The position numbers and the translations under genes were made by a program. A DNA stretch of 64,000 nt from Chelonoidis abingdonii (taxonomy: Eukaryota; Chordata; Testudines; Testudinidae): positions 208,287,036-208,351,035 of the forward strand of contig NC_133770.1 in NCBI RefSeq assembly GCF_003597395.2, written 5' to 3'. Numbering within the stretch: the first letter of the stretch is position 1; each line of letters begins with the position of its first letter. Below are positions 10,960 to 20,599 of this stretch, piece by piece. Under the pieces are notes generated by a model, which searched no databases, was not told where the DNA came from, and saw only the letters and a list, made by a program, of their open reading frames with translations.

Positions 10960-11267
10960 GGGTATGCCTACACTACCCACTGGATTGGTGGGTAGTGATC
11001 AATCTATCAGGGATGAATGTATTACGTCTTATCTAGACGCAATACATAGATTCCCGAATGACTACCCATCGACTCCAGAACTCCACCAGGGTGATAGGCG
11101 GAAGTGGAGTCGACGGGGGGAGCGGCGGCCATCGATCCCGTGCCGCGAGGACGCGAAGTAAGTCAGTCTAAGTCGATCTAAGATACGTTGACTTCAGCTA
11201 CGCTATTCTCATAGCTGAAGTTGTGTATCTTAGATCAATTCCCCCCCTCCCTCGTGTAGACTAGGCC
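10960..11267 (+). mobile_element. Harbinger-type MITE with ATT duplication
   Basis: 308 bp with ends GGGTATGCCTACACT and GTGTAGACTAGGCC, flanked by ATT at 10957-10959 and 11268-11270. Three-base duplications are the hallmark of PIF/Harbinger elements. The interior is rich in self-complementary pieces, for example TATCTTAGATC and its partners around 11180-11240, and TCGAC motifs. It encodes nothing and would depend on a transposase supplied in trans. Confidence 0.8.
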
Positions 11268-11329
11268 ATTGGTTTGATGACTGAATCTGTTCTTGGTGTA
11301 ATTTAAGGCCTTTGCGTTTCTGCACATTG

Positions 11330-11805
11330 CAACATGGATATTTTCTATTATTACATTAATTACATTATTCATAAACTACCAACCTGTGAGGTCTTGAAAA
11401 GCAGGAATATCCTCCAGGAAGTGTTGGAACTTACTGCTCGCTGCCAACAAACACAAGGATGTCGTGATGGAATCAAATCCTCATTTATTTTGCTATACAA
11501 CTGTTTTGTACCCATCGTAGTACAAAGTGCACTTGGACAGGTGTTTTTCATAATAATAGCCTTAATGGTTGTTTTAATATGTGCGAAAGAGACATTGAAA
11601 GAACATTTAATTTGGCTATTAGAAGCCTTGTGACTATAATGACTTGTAGGTAAGACACTCCAGGGATCAAAGAAAAATGTAGAATAAAAATGGATCAAGA
11701 CCTTTAGAAAAAAAAACCTTGCAATTCTTATCCCCCTAACTCTCCTCTTGAAATGAATATGTGCATTCATATCAGGAACATACTTGCAAATAATTGGTTT
11801 TGTAT
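11330..11805. other. unassigned stretch with open frames on both strands
   Basis: A 99-codon plus-strand frame (11334-11633) and a 154-codon minus-strand frame (11369-11833) overlap almost completely. The plus frame has a hydrophobic segment (FFIIIALMVVLI) near its end. Neither shows a recognised domain, and the minus frame crosses the left end of a transposon at 11811. I do not call either a gene. Confidence 0.3.
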
Positions 11806-12243
11806 TGGTACAGTGGTTTTCAATCTTTTTCATTTGAGCACGCCTAAAAATTTTTGAATGGACGTGAGGACCCCCTTGGAAATCTTAGGGTATTTCTACA
11901 CTACAAAATTAGGTCAATTTTATAGAAGTTGATTTTTAGACATCGATTTTATACAGCTGACTGCTATGTACACACTAAGTGCATTAAGTCGGTGGAGTTA
12001 TTCCTCACTACCGTGGCAAGCATCGACTTATGGAGCAGTGCACTGTGGGTAGCTATCCCATAGTTCCCGCAGTCTCTGTCGCCCATTGGAATTCTGGGTT
12101 GAGCTCCCAATGCGTGATGGGGCAAAAACATTGTCATCGGTGGTTTTGGGTACATGTTGTCAGATGCCCCTCCCTCCATGAAAGCAACAGCAGACAATCG
12201 TTTCACGCCTTTTTTTCTGGGTTACCCATGCAGAAGCCATACC

Positions 12244-12545
12244 ACGGGGCAAGCATAAGCAAGTGCAGAATGGTGGTAGAATGTGCCTTTGGACATTTAA
12301 AAGCTTGCTAGTGCTGTTGGTCAGACCTCAGTGTAACCAACATTCCCATTGTTATTGCTGCTTGCTGTGTGCTGTATAATATCTGGGAGAGTAAGGGGAA
12401 GATGTTTATGGTGGGGTGGGAGGTTGTGGCAAATCACCTGGCATCTGATTTTGAGCAGCCAGACACCAGGGCGATTAGAAGAGCACAGCAAGGCATGCTG
12501 CGAATCAGAGAGGCTTTGAAAATGAGTTTCCTGACTGGCTAGGCT
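12244..12545 (+). pseudogene. Harbinger DDE transposase, C-terminal remnant
   Basis: The frame reads CRMVVECAFGHLK, breaks at a stop, then continues in the family pattern: NIPIVIAACCVLYNIWESKG, followed by EQPDTRAIRRAQQGMLRIRE. The glutamate of VECAFG is the third acidic residue of the DDE triad. The upstream catalytic aspartates are absent because 12230 joins directly to the element's 5' non-coding region. The protein would cut and paste the element together with the Myb-like partner; this copy is inactive. The second Harbinger copy (16622-20505) keeps the homologous segment on the minus strand. Confidence 0.8.
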
Positions 12546-12684
12546 TCAGTGTGATAGCTGTGTGTGTTTCTCCTTGATGCAAACCCATGTCCTTTGTTGA
12601 TTTTAATTCTCTGTAAGCCAATCATCCTCCCCCCTTCAAAATAAAGTAACTATTGTTTTGAAACCATCCATTCTTTCTTTATTA

Positions 12685-13326
12685 TGTGACAAAGTTCCTC
12701 CTCTACCTTGGTCAGTCCTGCGCTTATTGACAGATTTGCTCACCTCAGTGATCTTCCCCACAGTCTGGGTCAACTTCTCCTGTGTCTGATCAGGAGTTGG
12801 GAGGTTTGGGGGGAACCTGGGCCTGCCCTCTACTCCGGGTTCCAGCCCAGGGCCCTGTGGATTGCAGCTGTCTATAGTGCCTCCTGTAACAGCTGCATGA
12901 CAGCTACAACTCCCTGGGCTACTTCCCCATGGCCTCCTCCAAACACCTTCTTTATCCTCACCACAGGACCTTCCTCCTGGTGTCTGATAACGCTTGTACT
13001 CCTTAGTCCTCCAGCAGCACACCCTCTCACTCTCAGCTCCTTGTGCCTCTTGCTCCCAGCTCCTCACACACACTTCCTTTCCTCTGGCTCCCCCCTCCCT
13101 GACTGGAGTGAGCTCCTTTTTAAACCCAGGTGCCCTGATTAGCCTGCCTTGATTGGCTGCAGGTGATCTAATCAGCCTGTCTGCCTTAATTGGTTCTAGC
13201 AGGTTCCTGATTACTCTAGTGCAGCCCCTGCTCTGGTCACTCAGGGAACAGAAAACTACTCATCCAGTGACCAGTATATTTGCCCTCTACCAGACTCCTG
13301 TACCCCACAGGTTTGGATCTGTCACA
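12685..13326 (-). mobile_element. solo LTR, family B, 4-bp target duplication
   Basis: 642 bp with mirrored ends TGTGACAAAG and TCTGTCACA, flanked by ATTA at 12681-12684 and 13327-13330. On the minus strand a TATA-like GGGTTTAAAAAGG lies about a third of the way in, which sets the transcription direction. The 41292-41906 LTR shares the general plan (TGTG...CACA ends, tandem CTAATTGGCT-like motifs, TATA on the minus strand). The long plus- and minus-strand open frames here are LTR sequence, not genes. It interrupts the Harbinger element at 11888-14160. Confidence 0.85.
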
Positions 13327-13399
13327 ATTAATTAAAAAAAAAATGAGATAACAGACAAGGTAGCCCAGGTGGGGTGGGGGAGGAGGGAAGACAAGGCCA

Positions 13400-13840
13400 T
13401 ATTGCTTATTGTAGTCACACTAAAAATCAAACTGTTTGAATGATAGCCTTCTGTTGCTTGAGCCATCCTCTGGAGTGGAACGCTGGGTGCCCGGAGCCTC
13501 CCCCCTCCTCCCCTCTGGCATTCTTGGGCATCTGGGTGAGGAGGCTATGGAACATGGGGAGGAGGGTAGGTGGTTATACAGTGGATGCAGTGGGGGTCTG
13601 TGCTCTTCTTGGCTTTTCTACAGCTCCAACAGATGCTTCATCATGTCCGTTTGTTCCTCCATTAGCCTCAGCATCGCATCCTGCCTCCGCTCTTCGTGCT
13701 TACTTAATTCTTTCCTGGCCTGTGCCACTGAATACCTCCATTCCTTCATGTGCCCTATCAGTGTGGGAAAACTGCATGAACTCAGAAAACATGTCATCAC
13801 AAGTACATTTTTTTCTCCTTCTAATCTGTGATAACCTCAG
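13400..13840 (-). pseudogene. Harbinger Myb-like partner protein, C-terminal remnant
   Basis: The minus-strand frame includes SVAQARKELSKHEERRQDAM, then LRLMEEQTDMMKHLLEL, a charged coiled-coil-like tail, followed after a stop by a proline- and serine-rich region. This is the typical C-terminus of the Myb/SANT-like DNA-binding protein encoded by PIF/Harbinger transposons, which carries the transposase to the terminal repeats. The N-terminal Myb domain is missing. It faces the transposase remnant at 12244-12545. Confidence 0.7.
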
Positions 13841-14394
13841 GGACAGAGATGATGGGGGAGCGTAGAAACATTCTACACTCTACAATTCTGCGGGGACTGC
13901 ATGGTCACCTCTGCTGCTGAGTTCGCCACGCTGACCAAACAGGAAATGAAATTCAAAAGTTCCCAGGGCTTTTCCTGTGTACCTTACTAGTGCATCGGAG
14001 TTCAAAGTGCTGTCCAGAGTAGTCACAATGGAGCACTCTGGGATAGCTCTTGGAGGCCAATACTGTTGATTTGTGTCCACACTACCCCATATTCGACCCA
14101 GCAAGGTCGATTTTAGCACTACTCCCCTCGCTGGGGTGGAGTACAGAAATCGATTTTAAGAGCATCTGTGGACCAAAGGTTGAAAACCACTGTATTAGTT
14201 TCAAGTATCAAACCTGTCGTTGTGAGTTTCAGAATTAATATGCCCCTAATTTCATTTCAGTTGGTATTCCTCCCAACTCCCATTTGATCAGTTCTAAACT
14301 GGATTGCTCTCTCTCAGTTCACAGTGACCCTTCTTTTTATAAGCAACTTAGTTGTGAATTTACAGCACTGTCAGCCCCAAAACTTGAAAAGATA

Positions 14395-14535
14395 CATGAA
14401 AACCTCATTCGTGCCCTGAAGAACGGCTCTGTGTGGCTGGAAAGCTTGTCTCTTTCACCAACAGAAGTTGGTCCAATAAAAGATATTACCTCACCCACCT
14501 TGTCTCTCTCACCTGTGCCCTGTTATTAACCACTG
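14395..14535 (+). mobile_element. Penelope-like element 3' end, subfamily 2
   Basis: The sequence runs from CTGAAGA (14416) through GAAAGCTTGTCTCTTTCACC and AGAAGTTGGTCCAATAAAAG to CACCTTGTCTCTCTCACC. The same block occurs at 16497-16600 (minus), 20506-20590 (plus) and in part at 41050-41095. It is a different subfamily from the 1406-1740 sequence but has the same CTGANGA-stem-GAAA layout. It lacks any coding part. Confidence 0.6.
14416..14443 (+). ncRNA. hammerhead-ribozyme-like core with retained stem
   Basis: CTGAAGA (14416-14422), one A, CGGCT (14424-14428), loop CTGTGT, GGCTG (14435-14439), GAAA (14440-14443). The five stem positions are C-G, G-U, G-C, C-G and U-G, all pairable. The related copy split at 16603/20509 has GAGCT and AGCTC in the same places, so the outermost pair is G-C there and C-G here. 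Ribozyme function is not shown. Confidence 0.4.
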
Positions 14536-14539
14536 GCCA

Positions 14540-16490
14540 GAGTGAAATCCAGCTGCTCACCATTATTCAGTGCTTTCATTTTTGAAAATGTATGGTTAGT
14601 AGCAGCTGTTATTTTCTAGACTCCTGGCATTTCGAAATCAAATTCAGCCACTGGTTATTGGATTTCAAATGGTAAAATACTTTATTAACCAAGGTTTGGT
14701 AAGACTTAATAGACGTAGTAGTGATGTTTTTATTAAGTATGTTTTTCATGAAATCTTTTTGATTTTCTGCCTACTTTTACTGATGCTGTTGAAAACTTTG
14801 TTTCAGTCTAAATGATTACTAAAGCTCCTCTGATTGATTCCATTAACCAAGCCTCTGAAGAAATGTGATAGGACATAATAATATATGCATATATATATAT
14901 TGATTATAGATAGACAATGTAATGTGATACAAATGTAGTCTTCAAAAAAGTTAATGTGCTCAAACAAAAGAGGGAAGTTAAATGCTTTACTATCATTTCC
15001 ATATTTTTTCAAAATATTAAATTGGATTCTTCTATTTCACAGGTTCATTGGGCTTTTTCTTTAGTGAAGGAAATATTTTTATGCTAGGTATGAAAATGTA
15101 AACATGACAGATGTGCTACATTGTTTATGCAACGGGCAAGCATAAAGTACATTCGCATCTCATATCCTGCTTTAGTATTGATTCAGACTTTTACATCTGG
15201 CAGGAACTGGAAGTAATTTTATTTCTTATTTTTCTTTTGGAAGCCAACTTTTTAAGTGTGTAATAAGTTTCCTGGAAAATATCATGTACAACTGAGGTAA
15301 AACCATCATCCTTATTACCTACTAAGAAATGAACTTTTTTTTAGTTAAATGTATATAAATAATTATGTTTCTTATACTTAACAATACAATAATACTGTAT
15401 ATTAGTGCAAGTGTATAAGAATATATGTGTGCATCTTATATATGTCAATCAAAATACTGAGTAATCTTTCAAATCTAATCTAATTTTGATGCAGTGGTGT
15501 GATGGGGCGGCTCTTTATTAAATCCAACACTAAGATTACAGATTTGACTCATTTATGGAGGAGGAGTGGTAGTTCTGCTAATATTTGCAAAGAGAATCCC
15601 AATATTTGGGTTATAAAATGTAAAAAGGGAAGATGGGGGAAAAAATTTCTCACTTGCCCTGTTTTCCTAAGTGTAATTCTTCTGTTTAGCGAGCTGCATT
15701 ATGTACTGCTTCCCCGTATGTAATAATGACTTCATTCACTTTCAGCCTTTTTTCTGAAACCCTGGACTTGAAAACTCACTGTCATGCTGAATTTTTCCTC
15801 TTGTTGGATTGGGATCATTCCCAAGGTGTCTGATACCATAAAATAAATTGATGATATTTTCTGATTGTACTACTGTGAGCATTTGTGGCATAGGTAGCTG
15901 CTTACATCTTGGAAACATAGTGGAGCTTTTTTGTTCTTTTAGTCCTTAGATAGGAATCTATGTATTCAGTTTTCAGAAGTTCACTATTACTGCTCACAAA
16001 GGCAGGCTTCTATCATTTCATAAGGCTTTTGCTTTCTGTGAAAAATGTGAATAAAAGTCATCCAGGAGTACAGGATACAGTGGACATTCCAAAGCAAACT
16101 CTGCTGTTATGAAGGTGTATGAACTGATGTGTAAGGAATATAGGGACTCCTGCAATTTCCAACCGCTGATGCTAAATCCAATCAAGGAAATTAAACAAAC
16201 CTGTCAGGGGCACTCCAGCACTGCAGAGAGTTTTACCTATCCATGTTTTTATATATCCCTCATTGCTGAGTAGTGATACATATTAAACACTGGTAAAGTA
16301 AATAGTTAAATTAGTTAGGTACCATACAAACAGAATACTTTAAAAATGGCAACGTACAGTAATATGCCACTTTAAAATAGCTATCCTGAGGAGTAATTGG
16401 ATTACCCTGCAAGCTAAGCAACAACAGAGGAGGTTTTGTGATTCCTTTTTTTTCTCCCACACTTTTTTCTGAATTTTTACCTTCAGTTAT
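14540..16490. other. no recognisable gene; AT-rich
   Basis: AT-rich sequence including a short ATATATAT run at about 14885-14905. No transposon ends or coding support. Confidence 0.5.
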
Positions 16491-16496
16491 TGTATG

Positions 16497-16621
16497 TAGT
16501 AATGTTGTAGCCGTGTTGGTTAAAGAGAGAAGGTGGGTGAGGTAATATCTTTTATTGAACCAACTTCTGAGGGTGAGAGAGACAAGCTGTCGAGCTTCAC
16601 CTGAAGAAGAGCTCTTTGTAA
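16497..16621. mobile_element. Penelope-like 3' end, inverted junction (left part)
   Basis: 16497-16600 is the minus-strand version of the 14395-14535 block: GAGGTAATATC, then TTGAACCAACTTCTGAGGG, then GAGAGACAAGCT. Immediately after it, at 16601, the sequence turns to plus orientation with CCTGAAGAAGAGCTCTTTG. So two 3' ends meet head to head, as at 1406-1673. The plus copy stops at TAA (16619-16621), where the Harbinger transposon begins, and resumes at 20506. Confidence 0.65.
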
Positions 16622-16993
16622 GGCCTGGTTTGCACTAAGCTTACGTCGACCTCACTCTCTTTAAGCATCTACACTAAAATATCACTCCCACCGATGTAAC
16701 TCGCCTGCCACACCAACTTAATAACTCCACCTCCATGAGTGACGTAGTGCTTAGTTCAATGTAGTTAGGGTGATGAGGTGTCAGTGTAGACACTGTGTTA
16801 CTTATGTTGACTTCAGTGGCCTCCAGGAGGTGTTCCACAATGCTCCACCATGACTGCTCTGGTCATCATTTTGAATTCTGCTGCCCACCAGCCAGATACA
16901 CAAGGACATGCCCCTCCCCTTTTAAAACCCTGTGAATTTTTGAAATTTCATTTCCTGTTTCCTCGGAGTGGAGAGCTCACATAGCAGCTGATC

Positions 16994-18595
16994 ATGCCAG
17001 CTCCACGCTGCAGATGCACTCCAGCCTGGAGTGACACAGGAGGTGGTGTGTCACTCCTGGGTCTGTGAGGAGAAGAGACTGTGCAGGCACAGCTCTAATT
17101 CAGCCATAGAAACGACAATAGCTATTAGGATGACCAGAGACCAAGTGTGAAAAATTGGGCAGGGGTGGGGTGGTAATAGACACCTATATAAGACAAAGTC
17201 CCAAATATGGGGACTGTCCCTATAAAATCGGGACATCCGATCACCCTAATATCTATGAGCAGATCATGTAGGGTACGGAGGATAAGGGTTACAAGAGGGA
17301 TCTGCAGCAGTGCCATGTGAAAGTCAAGGAGCTGTGGCGGGTGTACCGGATGGCAAAGGAGGCTAACAGTCACTCTGGTGTGGAGCCACAGACATGCTGC
17401 TTTTACAAGGGGCTGCATGCCATCCTCAGTGTTGATCCCCAGCGATACTTCGGAGGAGTCAGAATTGCAGGTGTCTGTGGACGAGGTGTTGGACGACGAA
17501 GATGAGAAAGAGAATGGGGCAGGTGACAGGGAGATCCAGTGGTGCAGCAGCCAGGACCTCTTTTTTTACTCCAGAGCAGCTGGGCCAGTCCCTACAGGTC
17601 AGCACAATTGAGCCTGATGCAGGAGAAGGAACCTCAGGTTAGTATGCATTTTGCTTTGATATTACAGGGACACATCTGTTCATTTACTCTTTTTTAATCG
17701 TGTTACAAGAGTGAAATAAGCAATGGAGGTAGAGTTGCTCTCTCTTTCTAATTCTCTGTACAGTTAGGCAGAGGGGGCCCTGCAGAACAGTTTGTTTACA
17801 TGCACTGGGATGTCCCATGAATCCTCTACAGAGATCTTGAGGAAGCTTTTTGGGGGTAGTCTGCAATCTCTGCCAAAGGTTTCTGGGGAGGGCTGCCTTA
17901 TTTCTTTTGACGCAGTAGGACACTTTCCCACACCAGTCAACAATTACTTCAGCAGGCATCATTGCAGCACAGAGGCTAGCAGCATACAAACCCAGTCTGC
18001 AGGCAAACAGGTGCAGGAGCTGTTCCCTTTCAGTCTCTGTTACCCTCAGGAGTGAGATATCAGCCAAAGTCTCCACTCTGTGGAAAATTATGTCAGTATT
18101 CAGTTCAGTTGCCCTGTCAACCTATACTCATGCCTGTGAGCTGCCCTCTGCTTATTGTGCCAGCTTGCTTCCTCCCCCACAGGCCATACTCACTATGGCT
18201 GTGACTGCCGCCGTGCTCTATGAATCCCCGGCTAAACTGAGAATATAATGCTTATAACTCGTGTGGATCAATGGAAGTGAATACATTCACAATAGTACCT
18301 CTGTGCATTGTATTTTTTGCAGCTGGAAATGTGACCTTGAGGGTCTCTTCATCCACAACAACAGAGTGGCTCCTCTTCCTGAGGAGGAAGAGAAGGAAGA
18401 AGACATGGGAGGACATGTTCCAAGAGATCCTGCAAGCCTCTGGTGTTGCGGATACAGAGCAGAGGGCTTGGAGAATCACACTCATGGACAGAATGGACAG
18501 GGACAGTGCAAATAGGAGAAGAGTGTAGGAAAAGGAGAGTGATGTGCAGCAGGAGATGATAGTGCTTCTGAGGCGGCAAACAGACATGCTGTAAA
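16994..18595 (+). pseudogene. Harbinger Myb/SANT-like DNA-binding protein, broken
   Basis: The ATG at 16994 opens MPAPRCRCTPAW; a frame change leads to GEETVQAQL, with stops on both sides, then RNDNSY up to 17125. After a 123-bp MITE the Myb-like domain resumes: GTEDKGYKRDLQQCHVKVKE, then RMAKEANSHSGVEPQTCCFY (about 17266-17405), followed by an acidic segment near 17450-17620. A C-terminal block at about 18370-18595 has RRKRRKKTWEDMFQEILQAS and RRQTDML. The 17640-18290 stretch between them has no matching code and may be an intron or insertion. In the family this protein binds the terminal repeats and escorts the transposase. It is inactive here. Confidence 0.75.
17126..17248. mobile_element. 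small TA-flanked MITE inside the Myb pseudogene
   Basis: The ends are inverted: TAGGATGACCAGAG on the left and GATCACCCTA on the right, bounded by TA on both sides. The inside includes ATTGGGCAGGGGTGGGG and GTCCCTATAAAATCGGGACA, the latter partly palindromic. A TA duplication suggests a Tc1/mariner-type MITE, but the assignment is tentative. Its position within a Harbinger reading frame shows that it is the younger insertion. Confidence 0.55.
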
Positions 18596-19049
18596 GTCTT
18601 GTTGTCCTTCAAGTTCAATAGATCTGTGCTTGTATCCCTCTGCAGCCCACGGAGAACTGCATTCTAGGACCTCCCTAGCCACCCCACCCCATTCTACATG
18701 GCATCTGGGGTCACTGAACTACACCTACCACGCCACCCTGGGGGGATAGTACAGACAATCACAGCTGCACATAAACTGACCTGTGAAAGACACGGTTGGT
18801 GTATGTGTTTATGAAATGAAAATGACTGTTCTTTCCTCTTCAAAAGTTCTTTACCCTGTATTCACAAAGTTTCATTCAGTTATAAATATGTCAGTTTGCA
18901 GGGTTTGGAATAAAAGTCTATTTATGAAAACTTTATTCATCTCTATTAGTTCATAACATATGGTGGCTGGGGCTGACATCATTCACAGACAATAGCAATA
19001 GTGCATTTACAATGCAAATTTATCACACACTCTATAGTCATTACAAGGC

Positions 19050-20329
19050 TCATATTGGGGTGCCAAAAATTGTCAGGCACACCACACAACAGCAAAACAC
19101 TTCACTCTGGCTCATTATTAAAATGGTCTTTCAAAGCCTCCCTGAGCCATGTAGTTCCCCTTGAGCTCATCTTATAGCCCTGGTATGTGGCTGCTCCAAA
19201 TCAGCAGACAGCTGTTCCACCTCCACCTTCCACCCTAGTGGAAACTTCTCCCCCTTTTGCTTCACATATATTATGAAGCACACAGTAGGCAGCTATAACC
19301 ATTGGGGTATCTTTTTTTCACTGATGTCTACTTTCATGAATAGATAGCACCAGCATCCTTTCAAACAGCCATAAACACATTCAACTGTCATTCTGCACCT
19401 ACTGACCCTGTGGTTGAAGCGCTGCTTTCTGCTGTCGAGGTGGCCAGTGTACAGCTTTGTGAGCCATGGGAATAAGGGTAGGCTGGATCTCCCAGGATCA
19501 CTGTTGGCATTTCAACATCCCCTATGGTGATTCTCTGGTCTGGAAAGAAAGTTCCTGCTTGCAGCTTTCTCAACATGCCTAAGTTCTTAAAGATGCATGT
19601 GTCATGCCCCTTCCTTGACCAGCCTGCGTTGATGCTGGTAAAATGTCCTCCATGATCCACCAGCACTTGCAATAGAAAAGGAACCATTTCTGTTGGTGTA
19701 CTCTGTGGCAAGGGGATCTGGTGCCAAAATAGGGATATGTGTGCCATCTGTCTCCCCCAACCCCCGCATTTCGGGACCCCCAACACTCCAGTGTGTCCTG
19801 TATATTGCCTAGAATCACAATTCATAGCAGGATGTGATTAATAGCTCTGCACATTTGCATCACAGCAAACTTCGTGGTGGATTTCCTAATTCCAAATTGA
19901 TTCCCGACTGATCAGTAGTAATGTGGCATTGCCAGCTTCCATACAGTGATAGTCACTCGCTTCTCCAGCATCGATGTAGCTCTCATTTTGGTGTTATGCC
20001 AGAGGGCTGGAGCGAGCTCTGCACACAATACCAAGAATGTGCCGTGTGCATCCGAAAGTTCTGCAGCCAATTCTTGTCATTCCATACCTGCATAACAATG
20101 TGTTCTCACTAGTCAGTGCCTGTTTCTCAGGCTCAGAACCAGCACAACACCATTGCAGGTGCTCCGCAACTGCCAACAACAACCTTGAATTGTTTCTTTC
20201 CATGGCACATGGCAAGACAGCCTGCAAGGAATAGTCATGTTCCTCATGGCTCCTCTTGTGGCTTTGGAAATACTGCAGGATCAGGTGTATTGTGTTCACA
20301 ACACTCATCACAGTAGTGCAGAGCTGCAC
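19050..20329 (-). pseudogene. Harbinger DDE transposase, frameshifted
   Basis: The minus strand starts at ATG 20329 with MQLCTTVMSVVNTIHLILQY and runs through a helix-turn-helix-like N-terminal part. The catalytic core follows in several frames: DGTHIPILAPD (near 19740, first aspartate), then KGHDTCIF and FFPDQRITIGDVEMP with GDPAYP (second aspartate and its surroundings, 19470-19620), then CRMTVECVYGCLKG (near 19390, third acidic residue). C-terminal EQPHTRAIR lies near 19160. All three triad positions are recognisable, but stops and frame changes rule out a product. Of the two Harbinger copies, this one retains the whole core. Confidence 0.85.
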
Positions 20330-20505
20330 AGTGGGATAGCTACCCAGGGTGCACTACTCTCTGCATCAATGCAAATGCTGCTAGTGAGGACACACAGCGC
20401 CAACAGAAGGAGCGTAATGTGGACATGCAAAAGTGATTTATTTTCTATGGTGGCTGTACATTGAGGTAATTTAGGTCGACTTAATTTTGTCGTATAGGCT
20501 TGCCC

Positions 20506-20595
20506 TAAGCTCAAAAGCTTCTCTCTCTCACCAACAGAAGTTGATACAATAAAAGATATTATGTCAAACACCTTGTCTTTTTATCTTAAGTTGTG
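20506..20595 (+). mobile_element. Penelope-like 3' end, continuation after the Harbinger insertion
   Basis: The sequence resumes with TAAGCTCAAAAGCTTCTCTC and continues to AGAAGTTGATACAATAAAAG and CACCTTGTC. Joined to the 16601-16621 piece, it recreates the same block seen at 14416-14520. Confidence 0.75.
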
Positions 20596-20599
20596 TTAC

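Larger units (their letters stand above)
11888..14160 (+). mobile_element. PIF/Harbinger element, internally deleted, transposase on plus strand
   Basis: It begins GGGTATTTCTACACTAC right after a TTA trinucleotide (11885-11887) inside the hAT MITE. The right end near 14160 is worn and no clean inverted repeat remains. The remnant keeps the transposase C-terminus on the plus strand (12244-12540) and the C-terminus of the Myb-like protein on the minus strand (13400-13840), so the genes converge. The transposase N-terminal and catalytic middle parts are deleted. A solo LTR (12685-13326) was inserted between the two genes afterwards. Confidence 0.75.
11811..14192. mobile_element. hAT-type MITE carrying a nested Harbinger element
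   Basis: The terminal inverted repeats are CAGTGGTTTTCAA at 11811 and TTGAAAACCACTG ending at 14192. The flanking 8-mers TATTGGTA (11803-11810) and TATTAGTT (14193-14200) match at six of eight positions, as expected for an aged hAT 8-bp duplication. Only about 110 bp (11811-11884 and about 14160-14192) belong to the element itself. The rest is the later Harbinger insertion. The MITE has no coding capacity. Confidence 0.75.
16622..20505 (+). mobile_element. PIF/Harbinger transposon, near full length, TAA duplication
   Basis: 3884 bp, from GGCCTGGTTTGCACTA to CGTATAGGCTTGCCC. TAA is present on both sides (16619-16621, 20506-20508), the expected three-base Harbinger duplication. Removing it restores the flanking Penelope-like sequence exactly, which fixes both boundaries. 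It carries a Myb-like gene on the plus strand (16994-18595) and a DDE transposase gene on the minus strand (about 19050-20329), arranged convergently. Both are broken. A small TA-flanked MITE (17126-17248) sits in the Myb domain. It is inverted relative to the Harbinger remnant at 11888-14160. Confidence 0.88.

Noticed and set aside
12636..13142. Open frames of 145 codons (minus) and 144 codons (plus) over the same bases
   Set aside because: Both lie inside the solo LTR at 12685-13326, whose ends and target duplication are clear. They are GC-rich shadows with no domain.
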